64,000 nucleotides of DNA, from NCBI GenBank assembly GCA_965279735.1, contig OZ257260.1, forward strand, positions 186,001-250,000, written 5' to 3'. Each line of letters starts with the position of its first letter. Within the stretch, counting starts at the first letter, position 1. Made by a program: the position numbers and the translations under genes. The stretch is from CAIUGU01 sp965279735 (GTDB lineage Bacteria; Pseudomonadota; Gammaproteobacteria; Steroidobacterales; Steroidobacteraceae). This document shows positions 35,524-44,318 of the stretch, one piece after another. Below the pieces are notes generated by a model. It saw only the letters and a list, made by a program, of their open reading frames with translations. It was not told where the DNA came from and did not search any database.

Positions 35524-36207
35524 ATGAGGTCACGCGCGGCCTGTCTTGCATTGCTGCTGTTTGCGGTACTACCGCTTGTGGTCGTCCAGGCGGGTGAGGC
35601 CCCGGGCAAACATCCCCTCACCGGTCGCGAGTACGCATGGCCGATGGGTGTCGCCGGAGCGCCATGGCTCGATCGTCCTGAACGCATCCGCGAAGAGCAG
35701 CCGGAACGCGCTCTCGATCTTATTGATATAAAAGCCGGAAACATCGTGGCGGATATCGGCGCAGGCTCCGGGTATTTCACGGAGCGTCTTGCACGACGGG
35801 TAGGGCCGATGGGCCGGGTCTATGCCAACGACATTCAGCCGGGGATGCTGGATCTCATCGAAGCCCGGATGGAGAAGAACAAGCTCACCAACGTCGTGAC
35901 GGTGCTGGGCGGGGTCAATGATCCAAAGCTTCCCGCGGGTGTGCTCGACCTTGCATTGATGGTGGATGTCTACCACGAATTCTCGGACCCGGAAGCCATG
36001 TTGCGCGGACTGGCTGTTTCACTGAAGCCGGGCGGAAGGCTGGTGCTCCTCGAATATCGCGCCGAGGATCCGAAGGTGAACATCCTCGAGGATCACAAGA
36101 TGACGAAGAAGCAGGTACAGCGCGAAGTCGAAGCGGCCGGCTTCCGGCTTGAGCGCATCGACGACCGGCTGCCCATCCAGCATCTCTTCATTTTCAGGAA
36201 GCCCTGA
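35524..36207 (+). CDS. exported class I SAM methyltransferase
   Basis: A 227-residue Rossmann methyltransferase with motif I VADIGAGSGYF (75-85), an acidic loop ANDIQPGML, and LKPGGRLVLLEY. A signal peptide (LLLFAVLPLVVVQAG) precedes a WPMGVAGAPWLDRPERIREEQP segment seen in secreted members. AAGGAG precedes the ATG. Export of an SAM-dependent enzyme is unusual because SAM is cytoplasmic; the signal may be a membrane anchor. The substrate is unknown. It is followed after 141 bases by the ModA-like gene on the same strand. Confidence 0.85.
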   Translation: MRSRAACLALLLFAVLPLVVVQAGEAPGKHPLTGREYAWPMGVAGAPWLDRPERIREEQPERALDLIDIKAGNIVADIGAGSGYFTERLARRVGPMGRVYANDIQPGMLDLIEARMEKNKLTNVVTVLGGVNDPKLPAGVLDLALMVDVYHEFSDPEAMLRGLAVSLKPGGRLVLLEYRAEDPKVNILEDHKMTKKQVQREVEAAGFRLERIDDRLPIQHLFIFRKP

Positions 36208-36215
36208 GCTGAAAA

Positions 36216-36232
36216 GGGCAGATTGATTTCCC
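36216..36232 (+). repeat. GGGGACAGATTTATTTTC-type repeat, copy 4
   Basis: GGGCAGATTGATTTCCC just past the methyltransferase stop; a shorter relative of copy 2. Confidence 0.35.
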
Positions 36233-36348
36233 GTTTGTTGCTGCCGGGTTCCAATGCCGACTAAGGGTAGGGTTGATATTTCGAGGTCCATGAGAAAAGG
36301 AGCAAGATGCGTGCAGCCGTGTGGACGGAATAAAGCGGAGGTATCAGT

Positions 36349-37098
36349 GTGAGCAATCAAAGAGCGATCGGCGTGGTGCTGGCAGTGCTCGTGTGGAGCG
36401 GCATCGCCCAGGCGGCCGAGATCAAAGTCCTGAGCGCTGGAGCGCTCGAGCCCGCCATGACCGCATTGGCTGCGGACTATGCCGCCCGGACTGGCGACAA
36501 ACTGATCATCGACTTCCAGACCTCGGGGGAGATGCGCGAGCTCGGGCAGGCGGGCCCATTGTCCGTCGATGTGGTAGCCACTCCTGATCCTTTGACGGCG
36601 GAGTTCGTCAATGCCGGCCGTACGACCAGCACTTCGCTTTCCGTAGGACGGATCGGCATCGGAGTGGCTGTCCGGACCGGTGATCCGGTGCCGGATATTT
36701 CCACTGTGCCTGCCTTCAAGGCGGCTTTGCTGGCGGCCCACTCGGTGTTGTTCAACCGGGCTTCGAGCGGAATGGGTGTGGAGAAGATGATCCAGAACCT
36801 GGGGCTGACCAATGAGCTGGCCGCGCGTACGCAGCGCTTTCCGAACGCTGAATCCGTGATGAAGCAGTTGATTGCCGGTGAGCGTGGCGATCTGGCGATG
36901 GGCGCGCCGACAGCCATCAGCCTGTATACCTCCCAGGGGCTGCGCTACGTCGGACCGATTCCGGCGGAACTCCAAAGCTATACGGCGTATGTTGTCGCAC
37001 TGACTCCCGGGGCCTCACCAATCGCTCACAAGCTGCTGGAGTATCTTGCGACGCCCGAAGCTCGCAAGATCTTTATCGCCAAGGGCGTGACGCCATAG
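36349..37098 (+). CDS. ModA-like periplasmic substrate-binding protein (orphan, second copy)
   Basis: A 249-residue type 2 periplasmic binding protein with a signal ending AQAAEIKV and the first strand EIKVLSAGALEPAM. Typical features of the molybdate-binding group are LIIDFQTSGEM and FNRASSGMGVEKMIQNLGL. The GTG start has GGAGG upstream. It is a relative of the protein at 4332 but the two are well diverged. No permease or ATPase is nearby, so the ligand and transporter are unknown. Confidence 0.82.
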   Translation: MSNQRAIGVVLAVLVWSGIAQAAEIKVLSAGALEPAMTALAADYAARTGDKLIIDFQTSGEMRELGQAGPLSVDVVATPDPLTAEFVNAGRTTSTSLSVGRIGIGVAVRTGDPVPDISTVPAFKAALLAAHSVLFNRASSGMGVEKMIQNLGLTNELAARTQRFPNAESVMKQLIAGERGDLAMGAPTAISLYTSQGLRYVGPIPAELQSYTAYVVALTPGASPIAHKLLEYLATPEARKIFIAKGVTP

Positions 37099-37125
37099 GC
37101 CTTGTCACACGATATTCAGCTCATC

Positions 37126-37145
37126 GGGAACAGGTCTGTTTTCCC
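37126..37145 (+). repeat. GGGGACAGATTTATTTTC-type repeat, copy 5
   Basis: GGGAACAGGTCTGTTTTCCC between the ModA-like and lactonase genes; diverged, and itself nearly palindromic at its ends. Confidence 0.35.
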
Positions 37146-37270
37146 TCTCAATCGGAACTCGGCGTCGCGTCCTCCGAATACGCTTGCCTTTCATACTGCA
37201 ATTGACGGGGTGCCCAGCGGTGGCTAAGTTCACGCAGCCTCGCAAAGCTCCAACAAGCAAGGGTTCAATC

Positions 37271-38599
37271 ATGGACAAGCCGGTTTCGCGGCGGACGTTC
37301 CTTGGTACTTCCGGCCTCGTTCTCACCGGCGCCGCTTTCAGCGGGTATTCGCTGGCCGCCGAGGGGCAGCTTTACGCCTATGTGGGGCGGGCGACGCCCG
37401 GCTTCGCGGGTGCACCCAGTGGTGGTGGCATCGACATCTTCCGCGTGAACACGGCCGATGGATCTCTGCAGCCGGTCGGCACGACCGGACCCGAAGTCCA
37501 GGATCTCAACAGCGACGGCATGTGCGTATCCGCGGATGGACGCTTTCTTTACTGCGTGAACCGCGCCACGGCGCTGGGCGGGGTGCCCGGCATGGGGGGT
37601 GGAGTCGCGGCTTTCTCCATCAATCGCACGGATGGGTCCTTGAAACATCTCAACACCCAGCCCTCGATGGGTGCGATGCCGGTTGGCGTCAGGATCGACA
37701 AGACCAACTCGCGGGTGATCGTCGGCAATCACGGCGCGGTGAGCCGGGTGGTGCGCGTGGAGAAGCGCAATGGGGTACCCGTGATCGAGCGGCCCACCGA
37801 CGATGGCACGGTGGTGATCTATCCCGTCGGGCCGGACGGCTCGCTTGGCGCGCCGCTCGACGTGGCTGTCCTCGATCGCGAGCCTGCGAAGGACTACAGG
37901 AATCCGAGGCCCGAGGCGATCGGTCCCACCGGTGGAGTGCAGATCGGCGCGGCCGTGCACCAGGTGACATTCGACCAGACCGAACGCTGGATCCTGGCCA
38001 CGGACAACGGTTACGACCGTATTTACGTCTATCCCTTCACTCCGTCATCACGAACGCTGAAGGGCAAGTCGTTTCCGGTGGCACCCGGATCGGCGCCGCG
38101 GCATTTTGCGCTCCACCCGAGCGCCCCGTATTTCTTCATCACCAATGAGCGGGAACCGAGTGCGTCTTCGTTCCATTTCGACTCGAAGAGTGGCGAATTG
38201 CGACACGTGCAGACGATCCCGACCATTCCGGAAGGCCAGAGCCCTCCGTCGCCAGCACCCGATGGCACCCCGCGGCGCATCTCGCCGTCTGATATCCGTA
38301 TCCATCCCACCGGCCGGTTTGTGTACAGCTCCAACCGCGTGCCGGGCGGGCCGGACACCATTGCAGTCTTCGCAGTGGATGCGAACTCGGGACGTCTGAC
38401 CCGCGTGGAAGTCGTGGAAACCGGTGGCGCCGGGCAGCGTGAACTGAACGTCGATCCATCCGGCCGGTTCCTGTTCTCGTGCAACACGGGATCGAACGAC
38501 GTCACCGTGCTTGCCATCGATTCCGTCACCGGCAAATTGACCCGAACTGCAAAGACCACAGTACAGCGGCCGATGGTCGTCGATTTCGTGGTGCTGTAG
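37271..38599 (+). CDS. Tat-exported lactonase-family beta-propeller
   Basis: A 442-residue protein of the 6-phosphogluconolactonase-like (Lactonase, seven-bladed) family. SRRTFLGTSG at residues 6-15 is a Tat signal. The blades repeat the pattern ISPSDIRIHPTGRFVYSSNR, RELNVDPSGRFLFSCN and IDSVTGKLTR. Cytoplasmic relatives hydrolyse 6-phosphogluconolactone; an exported form probably acts on another lactone or is a binding protein. The ATG at 37271 has AAGG upstream; the frame runs 29 codons further. Confidence 0.88.
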   Translation: MDKPVSRRTFLGTSGLVLTGAAFSGYSLAAEGQLYAYVGRATPGFAGAPSGGGIDIFRVNTADGSLQPVGTTGPEVQDLNSDGMCVSADGRFLYCVNRATALGGVPGMGGGVAAFSINRTDGSLKHLNTQPSMGAMPVGVRIDKTNSRVIVGNHGAVSRVVRVEKRNGVPVIERPTDDGTVVIYPVGPDGSLGAPLDVAVLDREPAKDYRNPRPEAIGPTGGVQIGAAVHQVTFDQTERWILATDNGYDRIYVYPFTPSSRTLKGKSFPVAPGSAPRHFALHPSAPYFFITNEREPSASSFHFDSKSGELRHVQTIPTIPEGQSPPSPAPDGTPRRISPSDIRIHPTGRFVYSSNRVPGGPDTIAVFAVDANSGRLTRVEVVETGGAGQRELNVDPSGRFLFSCNTGSNDVTVLAIDSVTGKLTRTAKTTVQRPMVVDFVVL

Positions 38600-38609
38600 G
38601 AGAGGCAAA

Positions 38610-38624
38610 GGGGACAGATTCAAC
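38610..38624 (+). repeat. GGGGACAGATTTATTTTC-type repeat, copy 6
   Basis: GGGGACAGATTCAAC, truncated, in the gap between the convergent lactonase and LVIVD genes. Confidence 0.35.
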
Positions 38625-38739
38625 GTAGCACATACCCGTGGCACGGCCCACGCATCCAATCCAGTCTCTGGATTGTCCTGGAGGCGCCGCAGACACCAAC
38701 AGGTCGGAACGGGCTGGCACCCAACGATCCGGAAGCAGG

Positions 38740-40146
38740 TCAATCGAGCGGCACGCTGCCCGTGTATTTCAGGATGATGAGGCCGCCCGTAAAGCGCTCC
38801 TGAGCGTAAATGAGTCCCTGTGCGTCCACGAGCACGTGGTTCATCTGGCTGGTAGGCGTCGGATTGCGCGCTGGCGCGGCCGGGATATAGAACCCGAGTT
38901 CCTCGATCTGCGGTGGAACATTCGGCACGCCAGAAGGACCCGGCGCCGCGCGATAGATCCTGATGCCACCGTTGAACCAGGCTGCGACGGTGGTGTTCTC
39001 CAGTTGTGCATACAGCGGGCCTGGAAAATTCGGATGAATGTTGTGGGCCCCGAAACGGCCGCCGCGCTTGCACAGCTCGCCATCGTTGGCATGGAGCGGT
39101 GCCGTATCGATGATGACCGGATTGGTTTCCGCACGGATGTCGAGTAACCACACGAGCTTCGGTGCGTCCTTGCAGTTGTCGGATGTGCTTTCATCCGAGG
39201 CCCACGCCAACTGACGTTTGAACATCGGCTGGAATGTGTGGGTCCACGCCGTGTAAGGGGGGTGGAACTGCACGCGACTGAGCAGGCGCGGCGTGTAGCG
39301 GGCGGCGCGTCCTGCTTTCACGTCGACGAGCCCCGAGGTGTCGAAGATCATCGCCCCACCGTCGATATAGGCCACATACGCGCGATCGGGTCGATCTGGC
39401 CACAGCTCCACCTGGTGCGGCCGGTAGCCGTTGTCAAAGGGTTGATGCCGGGGCGGCAGGCAGCCGGGCAGGCAGGAGTCCGTCTTGCTCTGGCCCGGCA
39501 GCCACCAGCGTCCGACTTCTTTGGGCGCCCTCGGGTCACGAAGATCAACAGTGACCCACATCTGGTCATCGGAGGGATGCGTCGGATGGAAGTCCGCCAT
39601 GCCGGTTGTCAGGTGTGCGAATTCACCATCGACGAACCACAGGTTGTGCACGCCGCGGGAATCGACACCCGAAGTATCGAAGAACGACAGTTTGAGATCA
39701 TCAAGACTCTTTGCGCGCCGTACACGCTCGAAGTCCGATACATCCAGCGTCCACATTCCCGCCGGACTTTTGCCCTTTGTGGCGACCTGGTTGGCCACCA
39801 CCAGGACGTTGCCGCTCAATCCGAGCGAATTGCAACGAGTGACCTTCGGTCCGGGAGAGGGCAGCTGATTGACCAGCACCGGGTTCTCCGGGCGCGTGAC
39901 ATCGATAATGCTGATGCAGCGCTCGGTGCCTTCATGGGCGAAGTACAGGATCTTGCGGCCGTCGGGCAACTGCTGCAGCGCGAGACCTTCACCGCCATCT
40001 CCACCGCCGTTGAGATCATTCTGACCCACTAGCACGATGTTGCTGGATTCTGCCGCAGGCTGTGCGGTCAGCTGACCACAGGTCAGTACTGATAACGAGA
40101 CTGCGATGACGGCGGAGTGGCGCATAGGCACCGGAGAGTAGTGCAT
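38740..40146 (-). CDS. secreted LVIVD-repeat protein
   Basis: A protein of about 468 residues rich in LVIVD-type propeller repeats: FAHEGTERCISIIDVTRPENP, GNVLVVANQVATKG, MWVTVDLRDPRAPKEVG and LVWLLDIRAETNPVIID. A signal peptide ends LTAQPAAES. Several cysteines (CLPGCLPPRHQ) may form disulfides. The start is uncertain: ATG 40146 or ATG 40125; the frame extends to 40206. Such proteins are secreted or periplasmic, with unknown function. It is divergent from GHSxGxWEG protein D. Confidence 0.8.
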   Translation of the reverse strand: MHYSPVPMRHSAVIAVSLSVLTCGQLTAQPAAESSNIVLVGQNDLNGGGDGGEGLALQQLPDGRKILYFAHEGTERCISIIDVTRPENPVLVNQLPSPGPKVTRCNSLGLSGNVLVVANQVATKGKSPAGMWTLDVSDFERVRRAKSLDDLKLSFFDTSGVDSRGVHNLWFVDGEFAHLTTGMADFHPTHPSDDQMWVTVDLRDPRAPKEVGRWWLPGQSKTDSCLPGCLPPRHQPFDNGYRPHQVELWPDRPDRAYVAYIDGGAMIFDTSGLVDVKAGRAARYTPRLLSRVQFHPPYTAWTHTFQPMFKRQLAWASDESTSDNCKDAPKLVWLLDIRAETNPVIIDTAPLHANDGELCKRGGRFGAHNIHPNFPGPLYAQLENTTVAAWFNGGIRIYRAAPGPSGVPNVPPQIEELGFYIPAAPARNPTPTSQMNHVLVDAQGLIYAQERFTGGLIILKYTGSVPLD

Positions 40147-40182
40147 CGGTCGCAACCGCGTCCACACGCCGACACCTTCCTC

Positions 40183-40188
40183 TATAAT
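40183..40188 (+). promoter_or_regulatory. possible -10 box upstream of protein D
   Basis: TATAAT lies 30 bases before the start of the gene at 40218. No convincing -35 box is seen 17 bases upstream, so this is tentative. Confidence 0.3.
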
Positions 40189-40217
40189 TTCGCGTACTGC
40201 ATTCAAGGAGTGTCGCG

Positions 40218-41000
40218 ATGCATCATCGGACTATCGTTCAGTTGTGCCACGCGTGCTTGTTAGGCGCACTGTCCGTAGTGAGCGGCGTCGATGTAGCTGC
40301 AGCTGCCCAGCCGGCCGCCGCAAGTCGCACTTTTCCAGATTGGAGTGGTGCGTGGGAGCCCACCGTTGGACTCCGGTTCACGCGTCCTGGCGGCAAACCC
40401 AATCCGCCGCCGCTGACTCCCGCATACGCAGCGATCTATAAAGTGGCCACTGACGCCGCAGCAGCAGGCAGGCCTGTAAACGATCCCACCGCATCCTGCA
40501 TCTGGCCCGGCATGCCCAGGGTGATCACCAACCCGTATCCACACGAGATACTGATGCACGATGACCGGGTCACCATCATTTATGAGTACATGAGTCAGGT
40601 ACGCCGGATCTGGACCGACGGCCGCAAGCACCCGGAAGACCTCGATCCCAGCTTCAATGGTGATTCGATTGGTCATTGGGAGGGCGATACCCTGATTGTT
40701 GAAACGGTTGGCTTGCGCGATGACACCAGGATCGAAACGACCGGCATTCCCCACAGCTCGCAGCTCAAGGTGCACGAGCGAATACGGCTGATCGGGCCCG
40801 ACACGCTTCAGAACGAGGTCACCCTCATCGATCCATTGGCCCTGACCGAACCGTGGATCACCATCGTTCAATATGTGCGTCACCGCGACTGGCAGATACT
40901 GGAATTCGTCTGTGCGGAGAACAACCGCAACCCGGTTTCAGCCAGCGGCGAGACTCTCACTCTCGGACCTGACGGAAAGCCGCTCGACAAGGAACAGTGA
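40218..41000 (+). CDS. secreted GHSxGxWEG-family protein D
   Basis: A 260-residue exported protein: PDWSGAWEPTV, CIWPGMPRVI, RRIWTDGRKHPEDLDPSFNG, DSIGHWEGDTLIVETVG and EFVCAENNRNP. The GHSxG is DSIG here (GDSIGHWEG). The signal ends AAAAQPA. AAGGAG precedes the ATG. It has no DUF6152 neighbour, so family members can act alone or with partners elsewhere. It is followed by the DUF1993 gene on the same strand. Confidence 0.82.
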   Translation: MHHRTIVQLCHACLLGALSVVSGVDVAAAAQPAAASRTFPDWSGAWEPTVGLRFTRPGGKPNPPPLTPAYAAIYKVATDAAAAGRPVNDPTASCIWPGMPRVITNPYPHEILMHDDRVTIIYEYMSQVRRIWTDGRKHPEDLDPSFNGDSIGHWEGDTLIVETVGLRDDTRIETTGIPHSSQLKVHERIRLIGPDTLQNEVTLIDPLALTEPWITIVQYVRHRDWQILEFVCAENNRNPVSASGETLTLGPDGKPLDKEQ

Positions 41001-41088
41001 TCGGCCCGGCTGTCAGATCTGAAAAATTGGCAACCCGGCGTCGTGCCCTCCGAATACTATTGCTGGCTAGGCAGACCGAGGACCGACC

Positions 41089-41598
41089 ATGACCAGCCCG
41101 ATGTTCACCAATTCAGTTCCCGTCTTCAAGCAGTTGCTGGGGGCCTTGAAAACCATATTGGCGCAGGCCGACGCACATGTTGCCGCCAAGTCGATAGAGC
41201 CCAATGCACTGCTGCAGGCACGCCTGTATCCGGACATGTTTCCGCTACTCAAGCAGGTGCAGATTGCAGCCGATTTTGCACGCGGTATCTCGGCACGCCT
41301 GGCAGGTGTTGACATTCCCGTCTTTGAAGGCAAGGAGCAGAGCTTTGCCGATCTTGACGGCTTGCTGACCCAGACACTTTCGTTTCTGGATGGCTTGAGC
41401 GCTGCCCAGTTTGCAGGGCGCGAAGCAGCGGAAATCGTGCTGCGTCCTGGCACGCCGAAAGAAAAGAAGCTTGCCGGCCAGGCTTATCTGGCGAACTACG
41501 GGTTGCCGCAATTTCTTTTCCATGTCACCACCGCTTACGCCATCCTGCGTCACAACGGGCTTGCTATCGGCAAGCGTGATTTCATGGGGACGTATTAG
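41089..41598 (+). CDS. DUF1993 family protein
   Basis: A 169-residue helical protein of the DUF1993 (DinB-like) family: FTNSVPVFKQLLGALKTILAQ, LYPDMFPLLKQVQIAADFARG and the C-terminal FLFHVTTAYAILRHNGLAIGK. Relatives resemble four-helix metal-dependent hydrolases or transferases. Cytoplasmic. Function unknown. Confidence 0.88.
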   Translation: MTSPMFTNSVPVFKQLLGALKTILAQADAHVAAKSIEPNALLQARLYPDMFPLLKQVQIAADFARGISARLAGVDIPVFEGKEQSFADLDGLLTQTLSFLDGLSAAQFAGREAAEIVLRPGTPKEKKLAGQAYLANYGLPQFLFHVTTAYAILRHNGLAIGKRDFMGTY

Positions 41599-41800
41599 GC
41601 GCGACGGAATTCGTGATGTCGGGGATGAACCGGTTGACCGCGACCGGCAATCGATTGTTCGGTTGCGATCGGACTTGTATTCGTAGAAGGTCCAGGCGCA
41701 GCTGAAATTCCTTGTCATGCAGCCGTCATCTGCATGAGAGCGAACTGTCACAGGCGCACGGCACATTGCCGCCCATTAAGCATTCTTAATGAGGATCGGC

Positions 41801-44245
41801 ATGTCGAAGAATCATGTACGTCGTAGTCGTCTGAACTGGCTGGTCTCGACGGCGGTTGCTGCAGCGCTCTCGCAGGCGGCGATCGCCCAGGAGGTTCCCG
41901 CCGATGAAGACAAGCCAGAAGAAGTGGGGGAAGTCGTGGTTTACGCCACGCGTTACCGCGACCGCACTGCCGATACCGCCCCGGTACTGAGCTATGACCT
42001 GGAATACTTCCAGAAATTCGAGCCGAATACCGTCGGCGACATGCTGAAGAGAGTGCCCGGTGTCGGCTTCGTCGGGTCGGACATCATGGAGTACGACGGT
42101 CCGCAGATGCGCGGCCTGGGCGGTGGCTATACGCAGGTGCTCATCAACGGCAAGAAAGTGCCGGGCGCCGGTGACGACCGCTCGTTCTGGGTAGACCGCA
42201 TTCCGGCGGACATGATCGAGCGCGTGGAAATCCTCCGCAGCAATAGCGCAAACCGGAGCGGTGACGCCATCGCCGGCGCGATCAACATCATCCTGCGTGA
42301 TTCCTACTCGTTCGACGGCACTTACGTCCGCGCCGGTGTGAACCGCTGGTATGACGGCGAATCGAATCCGACCTTCGGCGCCGTAACGAGCGGCGACTTC
42401 GCCGGTGGCCGCATCCTCGGGGGTATCAATATCCAGGACCGCTACCGCGCCAAGGTGAAGCGCTCCGATCGCTTCACGGACGCTTCGATGGATGAACTGG
42501 TCAGCTGGGAAGACCAGACCGAAGTGAAGGATGGCCGCGACTATTCGGCCAACCTTTCCTACAACGTTGGCTTAGGCGAGACCGGCCGCTTGAGCCTCGA
42601 TGGCTTTTTCGTCAAGACCGATCGCGACGTGACCGAAGTGTCGTTCGAGGAAGAACTGGACGACGAAGAAACCGTCAATTCCCGCGTGCCCGGACTGAAT
42701 CCGGTCGACCAGAGGAATTGGGGTTTTGGCGCCGGCTACAGGTTCGACATGGTTGGCGGCACGACGGAGATCAGCCTCGACCATGCGCGTTTCCAGGACA
42801 ACAGCGCCTCGACTGAAGAGTCATATTCCTACGTCAGCGACGCGTCCAGCTTCAACCAGGTCTGGAGCATTGCGGGCGCCGAATGGGATGGTGCCGAGGC
42901 CGAGGCAGAGGCTGTCGACGCCGAGGACGCAGAGACCGGTTTCAAGCTTGCGCACAAGCGCCCGCTCGGGGAGTCCATGCAAGTGGAATTCGGCGTCGAC
43001 TACCGGAACAAGAAGCGCGACATCACTTACACCACGCTGGCATGGGAAGCCGAAGATGAAGGCGATCCGGTCGTGTATGAACCTGACGGCATCATCACCA
43101 GCGTGATCAAGGAAAAGCGCATCGATCCGTATGTCCAGTTTTCCGGCAAGGCCGGCAAGCTGAGCTGGGAAGCGGGTTTGCGCGAGGAGACAACCGATTC
43201 GGACATCCGCTACGTTGAAGACGGCAACGTCGAAGGTTCGGCCAGCTCTGACTACAGCAAGCTGCTGCCGTCGATCCATTTCAAGTGGGACCTGACCGAG
43301 GCCGACCGCATCAGCCTGTCGCTGGCGAGCAGCGTCAAGCGTCCGAATTTCAACGAGCTGGTTCCGGCGTTGCTCGACGGCGAATACGGCGACAATGACT
43401 ACATCGGCAATCCGCTGCTGAAACTGGAAACCGCGAACGGCGCCGACCTGGGCTACGAGCGCCGCCTCGGCAGGCAGGGCGTGGTCGGCATCAATCTCTT
43501 CTATCGCGAGATCAAGCATTTGATCGAGCTGGCCAACACCGGCATCGCGGGCCAGGATGCGCTGGCGAGCATCGGCGACGACGAGCTGGACGACGAGGAT
43601 TTCGCCGAGGACTTCATGGACGACTACCTGGAAGACAATCCAGGCGCTTCGAAGGCGCAGGCCCAGGCTGCCGCGGACGCGGCGTTGCGGACCGCAGTGG
43701 CGGCAGCCGGCGGTGAATTCGAACCGGACAGCTGGCTGTTCACCTCGGAAAACGTCGGCACCGGCAAGCTGTATGGTGTCGAACTCGACCTGTCGACCCC
43801 GTTGACCCTGTTGGGCCTGCCAAATACCGGCGTATTCCTGAACTATTCGTGGGTGAAATCCGAGATCGAGGATTTCCTGGGCGAACGCCGCTTCAACGAC
43901 CAGGCGAAGAGTGTCTACAACATCGGCTTCATTCAGGATCTGCCTCGCTGGAACGCGTCCTTCGGCGCGACGTACCGCAAGCAGGGCGATGCATTCAGTC
44001 GCGTGGTGGCCGAGGAAGTGACGGTCCGGTATGGCGACGAGCTGGACCTGTTCGTCGAAAAGCGCTTCGGCAGCAATCTCTCCGTACGCCTATCGGCCAA
44101 CAACCTGCTGGACGCGTCCAAGGACGAGTTCTTCCGCAAGTTCGACAACGTGGATGACCAGATCGACCGCGACTACGACGAGTACGAACTGGAAACCGAG
44201 CAGGCCGGTCCTTCCTACCAGATGGTCGCGCGCTGGGCGTTCTGA
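41801..44245 (+). CDS. TonB-dependent outer-membrane receptor
   Basis: An 814-residue TonB-dependent receptor. A signal ends AIAQEVPAD, the TonB box-like EVVVYATR follows, then the plug (NTVGDMLKRVPGVGF, GPQMRGLGGGYTQVLINGKK, IERVEILRSNSANRSGDAIAGAINIIL). The barrel strands end in a C-terminal WAF. It imports a large substrate across the outer membrane using TonB energy. The ATG at 41801 has GAGGA upstream; an earlier ATG at 41789 lacks one. A hairpin terminator then a phytase gene follow, so the ligand may be an inositol phosphate or phosphate chelate (inference). Confidence 0.92.
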   Translation: MSKNHVRRSRLNWLVSTAVAAALSQAAIAQEVPADEDKPEEVGEVVVYATRYRDRTADTAPVLSYDLEYFQKFEPNTVGDMLKRVPGVGFVGSDIMEYDGPQMRGLGGGYTQVLINGKKVPGAGDDRSFWVDRIPADMIERVEILRSNSANRSGDAIAGAINIILRDSYSFDGTYVRAGVNRWYDGESNPTFGAVTSGDFAGGRILGGINIQDRYRAKVKRSDRFTDASMDELVSWEDQTEVKDGRDYSANLSYNVGLGETGRLSLDGFFVKTDRDVTEVSFEEELDDEETVNSRVPGLNPVDQRNWGFGAGYRFDMVGGTTEISLDHARFQDNSASTEESYSYVSDASSFNQVWSIAGAEWDGAEAEAEAVDAEDAETGFKLAHKRPLGESMQVEFGVDYRNKKRDITYTTLAWEAEDEGDPVVYEPDGIITSVIKEKRIDPYVQFSGKAGKLSWEAGLREETTDSDIRYVEDGNVEGSASSDYSKLLPSIHFKWDLTEADRISLSLASSVKRPNFNELVPALLDGEYGDNDYIGNPLLKLETANGADLGYERRLGRQGVVGINLFYREIKHLIELANTGIAGQDALASIGDDELDDEDFAEDFMDDYLEDNPGASKAQAQAAADAALRTAVAAAGGEFEPDSWLFTSENVGTGKLYGVELDLSTPLTLLGLPNTGVFLNYSWVKSEIEDFLGERRFNDQAKSVYNIGFIQDLPRWNASFGATYRKQGDAFSRVVAEEVTVRYGDELDLFVEKRFGSNLSVRLSANNLLDASKDEFFRKFDNVDDQIDRDYDEYELETEQAGPSYQMVARWAF

Positions 44246-44270
44246 TCCTGCTCGTCTCTCTCGGGGTTCT

Positions 44271-44298
44271 GAAGAAGCCGGCGCAAGCCGGCTTCTTC
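44271..44298 (+). terminator. Rho-independent terminator-like hairpin
   Basis: GAAGAAGCCGGC (44271-44282) pairs exactly with GCCGGCTTCTTC (44287-44298) around GCAA. It lies just after the receptor stop and 20 bases before the phytase start. There is no long T-run, so it may attenuate rather than stop transcription into the phytase gene. Confidence 0.65.
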
Positions 44299-44318
44299 CA
44301 TTTGCCAATGACATCAAC

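Noticed and set aside
38048..39151. A 367-codon minus-strand frame
   Set aside because: It overlaps the lactonase and the LVIVD gene and shows no domain pattern, whereas both of those do.
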